DNA from: [Pantoea] beijingensis
GTDB taxonomy: Bacteria; Pseudomonadota; Gammaproteobacteria; Enterobacterales; Enterobacteriaceae
NCBI RefSeq assembly: GCF_022647505.1
Contig: NZ_CP071409.1
Location: 868,001-932,000, forward strand
Length of the DNA: 64,000 nucleotides
Direction: 5' to 3'
Part shown: one piece after another, positions 21,907 to 31,391 of the stretch
Position numbering within the stretch: the first letter of the stretch is position 1
Layout of the letters: every line of letters starts with the position of its first letter
Program-made: the position numbers and the translations under genes
Notes under the pieces: generated by a model
Database searches by the model: none
What the model was told of the DNA's origin: nothing
The model's input: the letters and a program-made list of their open reading frames with translations, nothing else

Positions 21907-22012
21907 ACTCTTACCTTAATCGCCCGCTCGGCAGGTTTAACCGTTAAATCGGTACGTTGGTTTATACAATGGGGCTTAAGTGTAACGTAGCCAGACAACA
22001 GAGAGAAAATTA

Positions 22013-22558
22013 ATGCAGGACAATACCTCCCAGGCACTTCTGGACTATACCGCACGTTATTGTGCTCTTTGGCAGCGGGAATGCGGACATGCACCCGCCA
22101 GCGAGGCGCTGTATGGCGTTGCATCACCCTGCGTTGTGGACTCGCTCGACGATTCTGTTTACTGGCAGCCGCGACCATTTACTTTGGCAAAGAATCTTGA
22201 TGCCGTTGAACGCGCCATTGAGTTACGTATTCAGCCGTCTGTAGTGGATTTTTATACGAGTCAGTTTGCCGGGGATATGCAGGCACGTCATGCGGAGCGC
22301 GTGTTGACGCTGGTTCAGGTGTGGAGTGAAGACGACTTTATTCGGGTACAGGAAAACCTTATTGGTCACCTGGTGATGAAACGACGTCTTAAGCATTCCC
22401 CAACGTTGTTTATCGCGACCACCGATTCCGAACTTGAGGTGATATCTGTTTGTAATTTAAGTGGTGAGGTCATACTTGAGCAGTTAGGTACCTCTAAACG
22501 TGAGGTACTATGCGCAACGCTTGAGAAATTTCTTGCGTCATTACAAGCCGTTATTTGA
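22013..22558 (+). CDS. syd: SecY-interacting protein Syd
   Basis: Peripheral cytoplasmic protein that binds SecY and is proposed to act in quality control of the translocon. The 181 residues equal the E. coli length; conserved parts include QALLDYTARYCALWQRECG at the start, SPCVVDSLDDSVYWQPRPF and IGHLVMKRRLKHSPTLFIAT. The csrB control region begins directly after it, as in E. coli. Confidence 0.94.
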   Translation: MQDNTSQALLDYTARYCALWQRECGHAPASEALYGVASPCVVDSLDDSVYWQPRPFTLAKNLDAVERAIELRIQPSVVDFYTSQFAGDMQARHAERVLTLVQVWSEDDFIRVQENLIGHLVMKRRLKHSPTLFIATTDSELEVISVCNLSGEVILEQLGTSKREVLCATLEKFLASLQAVI

Positions 22559-22583
22559 TGGCTGAGAGATCACCCTGTTTTCA

Positions 22584-22620
22584 TGTGAGAGATCTCTTAC
22601 ATGGTTTGTGAGAGATCGCT
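22584..22620 (+). promoter_or_regulatory. UvrY (GacA-type) binding palindrome upstream of csrB
   Basis: TGTGAGAGATCTCTTACA at 22584-22601 is an 18-bp inverted repeat of the type shown to bind phosphorylated UvrY upstream of E. coli csrB. A partial second copy, TGTGAGAGATCGCT, follows at 22607-22620. Distance to the inferred csrB start is about 170 bp, similar to E. coli. The cognate sensor kinase gene barA is at 32704-35430. Confidence 0.88.
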
Positions 22621-22767
22621 AAATAAACCTTGCGGTCATTGCCATGCTGACAGGGTAATTCTTTTAAAATCATTAAGTTAGTTTTATTGTATTTTAACGC
22701 GGATTAATAGGCTTGTTTTTTATATGGGTAAGTGTCTTGTTTGCTCCCCTTATTCAGGCAGAATACA

Positions 22768-23092
22768 ACACATCGGAAGGGATGCTGTGGATATCAGGAA
22801 GATATCTCTTCAGGACGAATAACGGACTACATCGGGATGATGTATCTACAAGGAAAGGCTTCAGGATGAAGCAGGACAACTCAGGACAGAGTTAAAGGAC
22901 ACCTCCAGGACGGAGAATGAGAGCTGTAGAGGATCTACAGCGGGCCAGGACGCTTAAGGACTATTTGCCATGATGGCTTCGGTGTCAGGAAGACACAAAG
23001 GAAAAGTTTTCATGGAAGAGCAGGGAGCACGATAGTAGCTGGATTGCTGCAAACGAACCGGGAGCACTGTTTTTACAGTGCTCCCTTTTTTT
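22768..23092 (+). ncRNA. csrB: CsrB regulatory RNA
   Basis: RNA that sequesters the translational regulator CsrA. The segment holds more than 20 GGA motifs, many as AGGA in hairpin loops (for example GATATC-AGGA-AGATATC), and its 3' end GAGCAGGGAGCACGATAGTA ... ACGAACCGGGAGCACTGT matches E. coli csrB. The terminator GGGAGCACTGT / ACAGTGCTCCC (23060-23085) has seven T. The 5' end is approximate: TTGTTT (22737) and GAATAC (22761) are only a weak promoter. A 60-codon frame through it is spurious. Confidence 0.92.
23060..23092 (+). terminator. csrB Rho-independent terminator
   Basis: Perfect 11-bp stem GGGAGCACTGT / ACAGTGCTCCC with a 4-base loop, followed directly by TTTTTTT. Confidence 0.95.
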
Positions 23093-23174
23093 CGTCCATA
23101 CTTTTTACCGCACGCCCGCCGAATGTTATTCTTGCCGCTATTTTGTCATTTGTTCATTTATTATGAGGTCGCTG

Positions 23175-23504
23175 ATGAGCCGAGAACAGCAGGTTCGCCA
23201 GAGCTTACTGGCCATAGAGCAGTTATTACACGAGCAGGGATTATGGAAAACCCAGGTGCCCGAAGCGGAAGCTTTCAATAGCAGCGAGCCTTTTTGCGTT
23301 GACACTATGCATCCGTTGGAGTGGTTGCAGTGGATCCTTATTCCACGAATGCAGGCACTGCTTGATAGTGAGGGCCCATTGCCAAAAAATTTCGCCATCG
23401 CACCCTATTATGACGTTGCACTTGAATCAGACACGCCAGGTCGCCTGGCATTATTGGTTCGTCTTAAAGCACTTGACGATCTCTTTACGGATAGCGCGAA
23501 CTGA
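23175..23504 (+). CDS. yqcC: YqcC family protein
   Basis: Small cytoplasmic protein (109 residues from the ATG at 23175) of the YqcC family, function unknown. The conserved core is FCVDTMHPLEWLQWILIPRM followed by LPKNFAIAPYYDVAL. The ATG at 23175 has GAGG six bases upstream; an ATG at 23163 would add four residues. It overlaps truC by one base (TGATG), so yqcC-truC-yqcA form an operon. Confidence 0.9.
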   Translation: MSREQQVRQSLLAIEQLLHEQGLWKTQVPEAEAFNSSEPFCVDTMHPLEWLQWILIPRMQALLDSEGPLPKNFAIAPYYDVALESDTPGRLALLVRLKALDDLFTDSAN

Positions 23505-24283
23505 TGCTGGAGATCATTTATCAGGATCGCTGGCTGGTTGCCGTAAATAAGCCGGCAGGCTGGTTAGTGCACCGTAGCTGGCTCGATCGTAAAGAAAAAG
23601 TGGTTGTTATGCAGACGGTACGGGATCAAATCGGACAGCATGTATTTACCGTGCATCGTCTCGACCGTCCTACATCAGGTGTGCTCTTGATGGGGTTGTC
23701 GAGTGAGGTTGGTCGATTGTTGTCGCAGCAGTTTGAGCAGCACCAGATTCAGAAAACCTACCATGCCGTCGTCCGGGGTTGGTTAAGCGGCGCAGAAACC
23801 CTCGATTATCCTCTAACTGAAGAGCTGGATAAAATTGCCGATAAATATTCTAATCCGGATAAAGCCCCGCAGCCTGCGGTGACGGCATATCGATCGTTAG
23901 CACAGGTAGAAATGCCAGTGGCGATTGGGCGCTATGAATGTGCACGTTATAGCTTAGTTGAACTGGATCCCAAAACAGGGCGTAAACATCAGTTACGTCG
24001 CCATATGGTACATCTACGACATCCGATTATCGGTGATAGCAAACATGGTGATCTACGACAAAATCGTGGTGCAGCCGAGCATTTTGGCTGTAACAGGCTG
24101 ATGTTACACGCCAGTCAACTAGCGCTAACGCACCCGGTTACCGGTGAATCGTTGGTGATCCGGGCGGGGCTGGATCGCGTTTGGCAAAATACGCTGGCGC
24201 ATTTCGGCTGGCAGGACTGTCTCCCTGATATTCCAAGGGTTGAGTTTGTGTCGCTGTCAGGTCAGGATAGGGACTTATTTTAA
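23504..24283 (+). CDS. truC: tRNA pseudouridine(65) synthase TruC
   Basis: RluA-family pseudouridine synthase for position 65 of tRNA-Ile1 and tRNA-Asp. The 259 residues (E. coli 260) have the catalytic aspartate Asp54 in [13 protein letters not shown]. Other family motifs are [27 protein letters not shown] and [11 protein letters not shown]. Translationally coupled to yqcC by a one-base overlap and followed 11 bases later by yqcA. Confidence 0.95.
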   Translation: MLEIIYQDRWLVAVNKPAGWLVHRSWLDRKEKVVVMQTVRDQIGQHVFTVHRLDRPTSGVLLMGLSSEVGRLLSQQFEQHQIQKTYHAVVRGWLSGAETLDYPLTEELDKIADKYSNPDKAPQPAVTAYRSLAQVEMPVAIGRYECARYSLVELDPKTGRKHQLRRHMVHLRHPIIGDSKHGDLRQNRGAAEHFGCNRLMLHASQLALTHPVTGESLVIRAGLDRVWQNTLAHFGWQDCLPDIPRVEFVSLSGQDRDLF

Positions 24284-24294
24284 GGGGAGCAGCT

Positions 24295-24741
24295 ATGGCG
24301 CAGGTGGGTATTTTTGTTGGTACCGTTTACGGTAATGCTTTGTTGGTGGCGGAGGAGGCAGAGCCTATTCTGCAGGATGCGGGCCATGATGTGAAGATTT
24401 TCGAGGACCCGACGCTGAGTGATTGGCAGAATTATGCTGATAAAGTGGCCTTGATTGTGACTTCAACCACCGGACAGGGGGATTTTCCCGACAGTATCGC
24501 ACCGCTTTTTCATAGCATTAAAGACAAGCTTGGGCACCAGCCTGGTGTACGTTATGGCGTCATTGCGCTGGGCGACAGCAGCTATGATAACTACTGTGGT
24601 GCAGGCAAGACCTTTGATGCGCTGCTACAGGAACATGGCGCAACACGTATCGGAGAGGTGCTGACGGTGGATGCGACAGAGTATCCGGAACCGGAAGAGG
24701 TGACGTCTCCCTGGGTTGAGAACTGGGCGACGCTCTTTTAA
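24295..24741 (+). CDS. yqcA: Flavodoxin YqcA
   Basis: Short-chain FMN flavodoxin of the MioC/YqcA type, 148 residues (E. coli 149). The phosphate-binding loop is [15 protein letters not shown] at 9-23; [13 protein letters not shown] and [14 protein letters not shown] are the other FMN loops. The redox partner is not established. Last gene of the yqcC-truC-yqcA operon, with a converging garD after it. Confidence 0.95.
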   Translation: MAQVGIFVGTVYGNALLVAEEAEPILQDAGHDVKIFEDPTLSDWQNYADKVALIVTSTTGQGDFPDSIAPLFHSIKDKLGHQPGVRYGVIALGDSSYDNYCGAGKTFDALLQEHGATRIGEVLTVDATEYPEPEEVTSPWVENWATLF

Positions 24742-24787
24742 ATTACTCACAGGTGGGCGGATGCCTGTCACCCACCTGTTTGCCCTG

Positions 24788-26347
24788 CTATGTCACTGGT
24801 GCGGGGTTAAATACAGCCAGTGCATTACGGATGCCCCAGCGATCGGACCAGGTTTGCTTGCGCCCGCTGGCTATCTCCAGAACCAGTTCGAACAGTCGCC
24901 AGCCCACTTGTTCTATCGTTTCCTCGCCTGTTGCGATTGTCCCTGCGTTAATATCAATCAGATCATGCCAGCGCTCAGCCAAGGCGGTGCGCGTTGCCAT
25001 CTTAATGACAGGAATGGCTGCAAGTCCGTAAGGTGTGCCTCGACCGGTGGTAAAAACCTGTAGCGTAATACCGGAAGCCATTTGCTGGGTGCCACAGACA
25101 AAGTCGCTGGCAGGCGTCGCGGCGAAAATCAAACCACGTTGTGTTGGGCGCTGCCCGGGAGAGAGCACTTCGACGATTGGGCTACGGCCCGATTTTGCAA
25201 TAGAACCGAGCGCTTTCTCGACAACGTTGGCCAGTCCCCCTTTTTTGTTTCCAGGTGAAGGGTTAGCACTACGATCGGTTTGCCCCTGATTAAGGTAATC
25301 GTCATACCATGCCATCTCTTCCAGCAGACGTTTACCTACGGATTCATTGATTACACGTGGTGTCAGCAAATGAACGGCATCGCGTACTTCCGTGACTTCG
25401 GAAAACAGTACCGTCGCCCCACAGCGCACCAGCAGATCGGAAGCATAGCCCACTGCGGGGTTTGCGGTAACGCCTGAAAAGGCATCACTGCCGCCACACT
25501 GCATGCCCACAAGCAATTCAGATGCCGGGCAGGTTTCGCGCTGTCGCTGGTTAAGGCGTTGCAGATGGCGATCTGCAACCTGTAAAATGGCTTTCACCAT
25601 CGCCTCAAACCCCACATGCTGCTCATCCTGAAGGCGTATGATATCGCCCTCATCCAGCGGGATAGCCTGTACGTCATCAGTACCTGCTAATAATTTTTCT
25701 GGCTGAAGTTTTTCACAGCCGAGGCTAATTATCATCACTTCGCCACCAAAATTAGCGTTAAGTGCCAGGTTATGCAGGGTACGGATAGGAACGACGGCTG
25801 CGGGGGCATTGATGGCTACCCCGCAGCCATAAAGGTGGTTGAGTGCTACAACGCCGTCTACATTTGGATACTGCGGCAGTAGATCACGTTCGATAATATT
25901 GACGATATGGTCGACTACACCCGCAACGCAGTGCACGCTGGTAGTAATACCAAGCAAATTGCGTGTGCCCACGCTTCCATCGGGATTGCGGAAACCCTCA
26001 AAGGTATACCCTGAAAGTTTCGGAAGAGAGGCGGGGATGTTAGTCGCTAAAGGCAAGTGTTCGAGGGGCGGTGCTTCAGGCAGTGCTACCAGCGACGCCT
26101 CAATCCAACTACCCTGTGGGATATCCCGTAGCGCATGGCCAATGATTTCTCCATAGCGAATAATATTGCCGCCTTCTGCGATATTATTTAGCGCCACTTT
26201 GTGCCCTTGGGGGATATGTTCAATTAGGCGCAGACCGTCAGGAAAGGTGGTGCCTGACGGCAGACCATTATTATTAACGATAATGGCGACGTTATCCTTC
26301 TCATTGACTCTGATATAAAGTGGAATTTCCAGTGCTATTTTATTCAT
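24788..26347 (-). CDS. garD: Galactarate dehydratase
   Basis: Dehydrates meso-galactarate to 5-keto-4-deoxy-D-glucarate. It belongs to the UxaA/altronate hydrolase superfamily; 519 residues (E. coli 523). An N-terminal SAF-like domain (about 1-95) precedes a large catalytic part with [59 protein letters not shown] and [18 protein letters not shown]. It is transcribed away from gudP; in E. coli garD and the gud operon are at different loci. The shared 484-bp intergenic region suggests coordinate control, likely by CdaR, which is not in the window. Confidence 0.96.
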   Translation of the reverse strand: MNKIALEIPLYIRVNEKDNVAIIVNNNGLPSGTTFPDGLRLIEHIPQGHKVALNNIAEGGNIIRYGEIIGHALRDIPQGSWIEASLVALPEAPPLEHLPLATNIPASLPKLSGYTFEGFRNPDGSVGTRNLLGITTSVHCVAGVVDHIVNIIERDLLPQYPNVDGVVALNHLYGCGVAINAPAAVVPIRTLHNLALNANFGGEVMIISLGCEKLQPEKLLAGTDDVQAIPLDEGDIIRLQDEQHVGFEAMVKAILQVADRHLQRLNQRQRETCPASELLVGMQCGGSDAFSGVTANPAVGYASDLLVRCGATVLFSEVTEVRDAVHLLTPRVINESVGKRLLEEMAWYDDYLNQGQTDRSANPSPGNKKGGLANVVEKALGSIAKSGRSPIVEVLSPGQRPTQRGLIFAATPASDFVCGTQQMASGITLQVFTTGRGTPYGLAAIPVIKMATRTALAERWHDLIDINAGTIATGEETIEQVGWRLFELVLEIASGRKQTWSDRWGIRNALAVFNPAPVT

Positions 26348-26831
26348 TGCTCCGATGTCCTTTAATGATCATCATCGCTCGATACGTATTTGCGTAATAA
26401 AAGTATAAATCGATATTTTTTGTCAGACATTATGCAAGTGTCCGATCATGGCTGCCGATTATTCAATCCTTTCTGGCAAAATGACAACAGCAAGTGAGAT
26501 TGCTCACAAATAGAATCCTCCACAGGAACATTTCCTTTCATCTGGCCTAAAAAATACAGTTCCGTGAGCTGCGCCGCAGAAGGTTGTGCATTTGCATAAA
26601 AATATAAGGGTAATTAACTAAAATATAGTGCATAAATCTAGTGTGTCCCACTGACATGATTTCTATACTCAATCTCGTGTTGAATACTTAGTTATTTTTA
26701 TCGCCGCGAAATTAACGTATTTGCCAATAAATAAAATCGCCGTATTTACATCAACATCATTCTGATACCCACCAAGATGTGTATGCAGTTCAGAGTGAAA
26801 GTAGCTTGTTGCTATATTTCAGGAGTGCATC
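26348..26831. promoter_or_regulatory. Divergent control region between garD and gudP
   Basis: 484 bp of AT-rich DNA without a supported gene. It must hold both the garD and gudP promoters. The one clear site is a CRP-type palindrome at 26493-26508. AGGAG about 8 bases before the gudP ATG is its ribosome binding site. The CdaR operator expected for these genes could not be recognised by eye. Confidence 0.6.
26493..26508. promoter_or_regulatory. Candidate CRP-cAMP site
   Basis: AGTGAGATTGCTCACA contains GTGA-N6-TCAC, the symmetric core of the CRP consensus. The position between divergent sugar-diacid operons makes catabolite control plausible. Distances to start codons are about 145 bp (garD) and 323 bp (gudP), so garD is the likelier target. 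Confidence 0.6.
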
Positions 26832-28178
26832 ATGAATACAGTAAGCCAAACAGTGGGTGCGATAGAAAAAAGAACTCACGCCCGCTATTGGATTGTGGTG
26901 ATGTTATTTATCGTCACCTCTTTTAACTACGGGGATCGTGCCACTTTATCGATCGCTGGTTCTTCAATGGCCAAAGAGATTGGATTAGATCCTGTGGGTA
27001 TGGGTTATATCTTCTCCGCCTTTTCCTGGGCGTATGTCATTGGGCAAATTCCCGGAGGCTGGTTATTAGATCGCTTCGGTTCGAAGCGCGTCTACTTCTG
27101 GAGCATCTTTATCTGGTCGCTTTTCACGCTGTTACAGGGATTTGTCGATATCTTTAACGGGGCCGGCATCATTGCCGCATTATTTGCACTGCGCTTTCTC
27201 GTTGGCCTGGCTGAGTCTCCCTCATTTCCGGGTAACAGCCGTATCGTTGCAGCCTGGTTTCCAGCCCAGGAGCGCGGAACCGCTGTCGCTATCTTTAACT
27301 CTGCACAATATTTTGCCACTGTAATTTTCGCTCCGATCATGGGCTGGTTGACGTCACAGGTAGGATGGGCGCATGTGTTCTGGTTTATGGGCGGGCTTGG
27401 CATCATTTTAAGTTTCATTTGGCTGAAAGTCATCCACGATCCCGTCGACCATCCGGGGGTGAATAAAGCCGAGCTGGAATACATGGAACAGGGCGGTGCA
27501 CTGATTAACATGGATCAGAAGAAAGAGGATCGTAAAGTTAGCTGGCGGGAAAAGTTAAACCAAATCAAACAGCTGCTTACATCACGTATGATGATCGGTG
27601 TTTATCTTGGTCAATACTGTATCAATGCGCTGACCTACTTCTTTATTACCTGGTTCCCGGTCTACCTGGTACAGGCGCGCGGCATGTCAATTCTGAAAGC
27701 AGGGTTTGTTGCTTCTGTTCCTGCGGTCTGTGGATTTCTCGGTGGCGTGCTGGGCGGCGTGATTTCCGACTGGCTGATGCGTAGAACGGGGTCTCTCAAT
27801 ATTGCGCGTAAAACACCTATCGTACTAGGCATGCTGCTCTCCATCACCATGGTGGTATGTAACTACGTTGAGACGGAATGGGTCGTTGTGTTCTTTATGG
27901 CTGTCGCTTTCTTCGGTAAGGGGATTGGTGCGCTTGGCTGGGCCGTCATGGCTGATACCGCGCCCAAAGAGATCGGCGGCCTGAGCGGCGGGTTGTTCAA
28001 TATGTTCGGTAATGCGTCAGGGATCATCACGCCGATCGCCATTGGCTACATCATCGCGACAACCGGATCTTATAACGGCGCACTGATCTACGTGGGGATT
28101 CATGCACTCGTTGCGGTACTGAGCTATGTCGTGCTGGTGGGCGATATTAAACGTATCGAACTGAAAGCCTCAGCCTGA
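26832..28178 (+). CDS. gudP: Glucarate/galactarate MFS transporter
   Basis: Major facilitator superfamily, anion:cation symporter family, importing D-glucarate and/or galactarate. The 448 residues form about 12 membrane helices. The N-terminus [20 protein letters not shown], the loop [16 protein letters not shown] and the end [12 protein letters not shown] closely match E. coli GudP (and also GarP). First gene of the run gudP-gudD-garL-garR-garK. Substrate preference between the two acids cannot be told from sequence. Confidence 0.93.
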   Translation: MNTVSQTVGAIEKRTHARYWIVVMLFIVTSFNYGDRATLSIAGSSMAKEIGLDPVGMGYIFSAFSWAYVIGQIPGGWLLDRFGSKRVYFWSIFIWSLFTLLQGFVDIFNGAGIIAALFALRFLVGLAESPSFPGNSRIVAAWFPAQERGTAVAIFNSAQYFATVIFAPIMGWLTSQVGWAHVFWFMGGLGIILSFIWLKVIHDPVDHPGVNKAELEYMEQGGALINMDQKKEDRKVSWREKLNQIKQLLTSRMMIGVYLGQYCINALTYFFITWFPVYLVQARGMSILKAGFVASVPAVCGFLGGVLGGVISDWLMRRTGSLNIARKTPIVLGMLLSITMVVCNYVETEWVVVFFMAVAFFGKGIGALGWAVMADTAPKEIGGLSGGLFNMFGNASGIITPIAIGYIIATTGSYNGALIYVGIHALVAVLSYVVLVGDIKRIELKASA

Positions 28179-28245
28179 AAAAGGTTATTCATGCGTAGCC
28201 TGGCACCCTAACCCGAATTTATCAGAATCCATAAGGACAATGATC

Positions 28246-29586
28246 ATGAGCCAACAGAACACAACACCGATTATTAAATCGCTACAGGTGATTCCCGTTG
28301 CCGGACTCGACAGCATGTTACTCAATCTGAGCGGTGCACATTCTCCCTTTTTCACCCGCAATATCGTCATTATTAAAGACAATGCTGGCCATACTGGCGT
28401 GGGGGAAGTTCCCGGTGGAGAGCGTATTCGTCAGACGCTTGAGGATGCTGCAGCGCTGATCGTAAAGAAAAGCGTTGGAGAATATAAAAATCTGCTGAGC
28501 CTGGTGCGGAGCACCTTCGCCGATCGCGATACAGCAGGGCGGGGAAATCAAACGTTTGATTTACGCACCACCATCCACGTTGTGACCGGAATTGAAGCGG
28601 CACTTCTCGATCTGTTAGGGCAGCACCTTGGCGTAAACGTTGCCAGTTTACTGGGAGATGGTCAGCAGCGCGATCGCGTAGAAATGCTGGGTTATCTGTT
28701 TTACGTCGGTGACTGCAACAGAACGTCCTTGCCATATCAAAGCCAACCGAATGCCTCCTGTGATTGGTATCGACTCCGTCATGAAGAGGCGCTGACGCCA
28801 GAAGCTGTGGTGCGTCTGGCGGAAGCAGCATGGGAGAAATATGGCTTTAACGATTTCAAACTGAAAGGTGGCGTGCTGGCGGGGATCGAAGAAGCTGAAG
28901 CGGTAACGGCACTGGCAAAACGCTTCCCCGAGGCGCGTATTACGCTGGACCCGAACGGTGCCTGGTCTTTGAATGAAGCAATCGATCTTGGCAAACAGCT
29001 CACCGGCGTACTGGCTTACGCCGAGGATCCCTGCGGTGCTGAGCAGGGGTATTCCGGACGGGAAGTGATGGCGGAGTTTCGCCGCGCAACCGGCATGATG
29101 ACCGCTACGAATATGATCGCGACGGATTGGCGCCAGATGGGGCATACCCTTTCGCTACAGTCGGTGGATATCCCTCTGGCGGATCCTCACTTCTGGACCA
29201 TGCAGGGTTCGGTCCGCGTCGCGCAGATGTGCAATGATTTCGGGCTGACATGGGGATCGCACTCAAATAATCATTTTGATATCTCACTGGCGATGTTTAC
29301 TCACGTTGCAGCAGCAGCACCAGGGACGATTACCGCGATTGATACCCACTGGATCTGGCAGGAGGGCAACCAGCGCTTAACGAAACAGCCGTTGGAAATT
29401 AAGAATGGGATGGTGCAAGTGCCGGAAAAACCGGGATTAGGCGTGGAATTGGATATGGACCAACTGATGCAGGCGCATGCGCTTTATCAGCGGCATGGGT
29501 TGGGCGCACGCGACGATGCACAAGCAATGCAATTTCTGTTACCTAACTGGACCTTTGATAATAAACGCCCTTGTCTGGTGCGCTAA
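28246..29586 (+). CDS. gudD: Glucarate dehydratase
   Basis: Enolase-superfamily enzyme that dehydrates D-glucarate (and L-idarate) to 5-keto-4-deoxyglucarate. From the ATG at 28246 (AAGGA 8 bases upstream) it has 446 residues, the E. coli length. Catalytic residues keep E. coli numbers: Lys207 in FKLKGG, Asp235 in LDPNGAW and His339 in GSHSNNHFD. Sequence such as [20 protein letters not shown] matches active GudD rather than the inactive-like paralogue GudX, which is absent here. The ATG at 28240 is an unlikely alternative. Confidence 0.96.
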   Translation: MSQQNTTPIIKSLQVIPVAGLDSMLLNLSGAHSPFFTRNIVIIKDNAGHTGVGEVPGGERIRQTLEDAAALIVKKSVGEYKNLLSLVRSTFADRDTAGRGNQTFDLRTTIHVVTGIEAALLDLLGQHLGVNVASLLGDGQQRDRVEMLGYLFYVGDCNRTSLPYQSQPNASCDWYRLRHEEALTPEAVVRLAEAAWEKYGFNDFKLKGGVLAGIEEAEAVTALAKRFPEARITLDPNGAWSLNEAIDLGKQLTGVLAYAEDPCGAEQGYSGREVMAEFRRATGMMTATNMIATDWRQMGHTLSLQSVDIPLADPHFWTMQGSVRVAQMCNDFGLTWGSHSNNHFDISLAMFTHVAAAAPGTITAIDTHWIWQEGNQRLTKQPLEIKNGMVQVPEKPGLGVELDMDQLMQAHALYQRHGLGARDDAQAMQFLLPNWTFDNKRPCLVR

Positions 29587-29624
29587 CGCGTGCCGTCATG
29601 TGACAACTATTTACAGGAGTGACA

Positions 29625-30395
29625 ATGAGCAATTCACACTATCCCAACCGCTTTCGGCAACGTTTGCTGAGTGGTGAAACTCTGATCGGTAGCTGGTGTG
29701 CGCTGGCTAACCCGATAACGACTGAAATACTTGGCCTGGCTGGTTTTGACTGGCTGGTGTTGGATGGCGAGCACGCACCCAATGATATCACCACTTTTAT
29801 TCCGCAATTGATGGCGCTAAAGGGCAGTTCCAGCGCGGCAGTGGTGCGGCCGCCCAGTAATGAACCTGTGATTATCAAGCGTTTACTGGACATCGGTTTC
29901 TATAACTTTTTAATCCCTTTCGTTGAAACTGAAGAAGAGGCGATACGCGCCGTCGCCTCAACGCGCTATCCACCAGCCGGTATTCGCGGCGTGTCGGTTT
30001 CACATCGCAGCAATATGTACGGTACGGTGCCTGATTACAACGCCAGCGTGAATGACAATATTACGGTGATGGTGCAGATCGAAACCCAACAGGGCGTTGA
30101 TAATATTGATGCTATTACAGCGGTTGAGGGAGTCGATGGCATTTTTGTCGGACCCGGCGATCTCTCTGCTGCGCTGGGATATCTTGGGCAGCCAGCACAT
30201 CCTGAAGTGTTAAAGGTCATCAAATTCATTTTTGAACGCGCAACGGCAGCGGGTAAACCTTGCGGCATTCTGGCGCCAGTTGAGGTTGATGCCCGGCGCT
30301 ATCTGGAGTGGGGGTTCAGCTTTGTTGCCGTGGGCAGCGACCTTGGTGCATTCCGTAATGCCACGCAGGTGCTTTGCGATCGTTTTAAAAAATAG
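29625..30395 (+). CDS. garL: 5-keto-4-deoxy-D-glucarate aldolase
   Basis: Class II HpcH/HpaI-family aldolase splitting 5-keto-4-deoxy-D-glucarate into pyruvate and tartronate semialdehyde. From the ATG at 29625 (CAGGAG 7 bases upstream) it has 256 residues, as in E. coli. [18 protein letters not shown] carries the catalytic His50; [15 protein letters not shown] and [14 protein letters not shown] hold metal and substrate residues; [13 protein letters not shown] is conserved. It receives the product of both GarD and GudD, explaining its place in the merged cluster. Confidence 0.95.
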   Translation: MSNSHYPNRFRQRLLSGETLIGSWCALANPITTEILGLAGFDWLVLDGEHAPNDITTFIPQLMALKGSSSAAVVRPPSNEPVIIKRLLDIGFYNFLIPFVETEEEAIRAVASTRYPPAGIRGVSVSHRSNMYGTVPDYNASVNDNITVMVQIETQQGVDNIDAITAVEGVDGIFVGPGDLSAALGYLGQPAHPEVLKVIKFIFERATAAGKPCGILAPVEVDARRYLEWGFSFVAVGSDLGAFRNATQVLCDRFKK

Positions 30396-30418
30396 ATGAG
30401 TAGACAGGGAGAATCGTA

Positions 30419-31303
30419 ATGAAAATAGGCTTTATCGGTCTGGGTATCATGGGTAAACCCATGAGTAAGAATCTGCTGAAGGCTGGCTATCAGCTGGTGG
30501 TACGCGATCATAATGTCGGGAATGAAGCTGAACTGCTTGAGGCCGGAGCAACCGTTGCAAAAACGGCCAGGGAAGTTGCCGAGCAGTGCGATGTAGTGAT
30601 CACCATGTTACCGAATTCGCCACAGGTGAAAGAGGCTACTCTGGGAGAAAATGGCATTATCGAAGGCGCAAAAGCGGGCACGGTCGTGATTGATATGAGT
30701 TCGATTGCACCGCTTGCGAGTCGAGAAATTCATGATGCTTTGGCGCAGAAAAATATTGCGCTGCTGGATGCACCGGTTAGCGGTGGTGAACCTAAGGCCA
30801 TTGAGGGTACGCTGTCAGTGATGGTTGGCGGCGATAAGGCGATATTCGATCGCTGTTACGACATCATGAAAGCCATGGCAGGTTCTGTGGTTCATACCGG
30901 CGATATTGGGGCTGGTAATGTCACCAAACTGGCAAACCAGGTGATTGTGGCGCTTAATATTGCTGCGATGTCAGAAGCGTTAACGTTGGCCACCAAAGCT
31001 GGTGTGAATCCCGAACTGGTCTGGCAGGCTATTCGCGGTGGCCTGGCGGGGAGTACGGTTCTGGATGCGAAAGCGCCGATGGTGATGGATCGCAATTTTA
31101 AGCCAGGCTTTCGTATTGATTTACATATCAAAGATTTAGCGAATGCGCTGGATACCTCCCACGGAGTGGGGGCGCAGTTACCGTTAACCGCAGCGGTTAT
31201 GGAGATGATGCAGGCGTTGAAAGCGGACGGGTTGGGGAGTTCCGATCACAGTGCGCTAGCCTGCTACTATGAGAAATTAGCGAAGGTTGAAGTGTCAAGG
31301 TAA
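30419..31303 (+). CDS. garR: 2-hydroxy-3-oxopropionate (tartronate semialdehyde) reductase
   Basis: NAD(P)H-dependent reductase of the 3-hydroxyisobutyrate dehydrogenase family, turning tartronate semialdehyde into D-glycerate. 294 residues. The Rossmann motif GFIGLGIMGKPMSKNLLKAG is at 4-23, the substrate motif DAPVSGGEPKAIEGTLSVMV at 117-136 and the catalytic Lys170 in GNVTKLANQ. It follows garL by 23 bases; a long hairpin lies right after its stop. Confidence 0.95.
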   Translation: MKIGFIGLGIMGKPMSKNLLKAGYQLVVRDHNVGNEAELLEAGATVAKTAREVAEQCDVVITMLPNSPQVKEATLGENGIIEGAKAGTVVIDMSSIAPLASREIHDALAQKNIALLDAPVSGGEPKAIEGTLSVMVGGDKAIFDRCYDIMKAMAGSVVHTGDIGAGNVTKLANQVIVALNIAAMSEALTLATKAGVNPELVWQAIRGGLAGSTVLDAKAPMVMDRNFKPGFRIDLHIKDLANALDTSHGVGAQLPLTAAVMEMMQALKADGLGSSDHSALACYYEKLAKVEVSR

Positions 31304-31304
31304 G

Positions 31305-31342
31305 ACAGCGGATTCGGCGCAGAGTTGTGCCGAATCCGCTGT
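31305..31342 (+). terminator. 14-bp perfect hairpin between garR and garK
   Basis: ACAGCGGATTCGGC (31305-31318) and GCCGAATCCGCTGT (31329-31342) are perfectly complementary with a 10-base loop that can add two more pairs. It is followed by GTTTATTA, a weak T tract. It may lower garK expression relative to the upstream genes or protect the garR mRNA 3' end. Confidence 0.65.
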
Positions 31343-31391
31343 GTTTATTATCCGGCTGGTTCAGGCCAGCTCAATCGCGCTCGGAAATCCT

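Noticed and set aside
22713..22895. 60-codon plus-strand frame
   Set aside because: It crosses the csrB promoter and the csrB RNA; its amino acid sequence only reflects the GGA repeats.
22768..23092. Short repeated GGA-containing units as a possible CRISPR-like or satellite repeat
   Set aside because: The units are irregular hairpin loops with a typical csrB 3' end and terminator, and they sit at the conserved syd-yqcC position.
31287..31391. 35-residue N-terminal extension of GarK
   Set aside because: It would start inside garR and read through the intergenic hairpin; MKIVIAPDSYKESL at 31392 is the conserved N-terminus.
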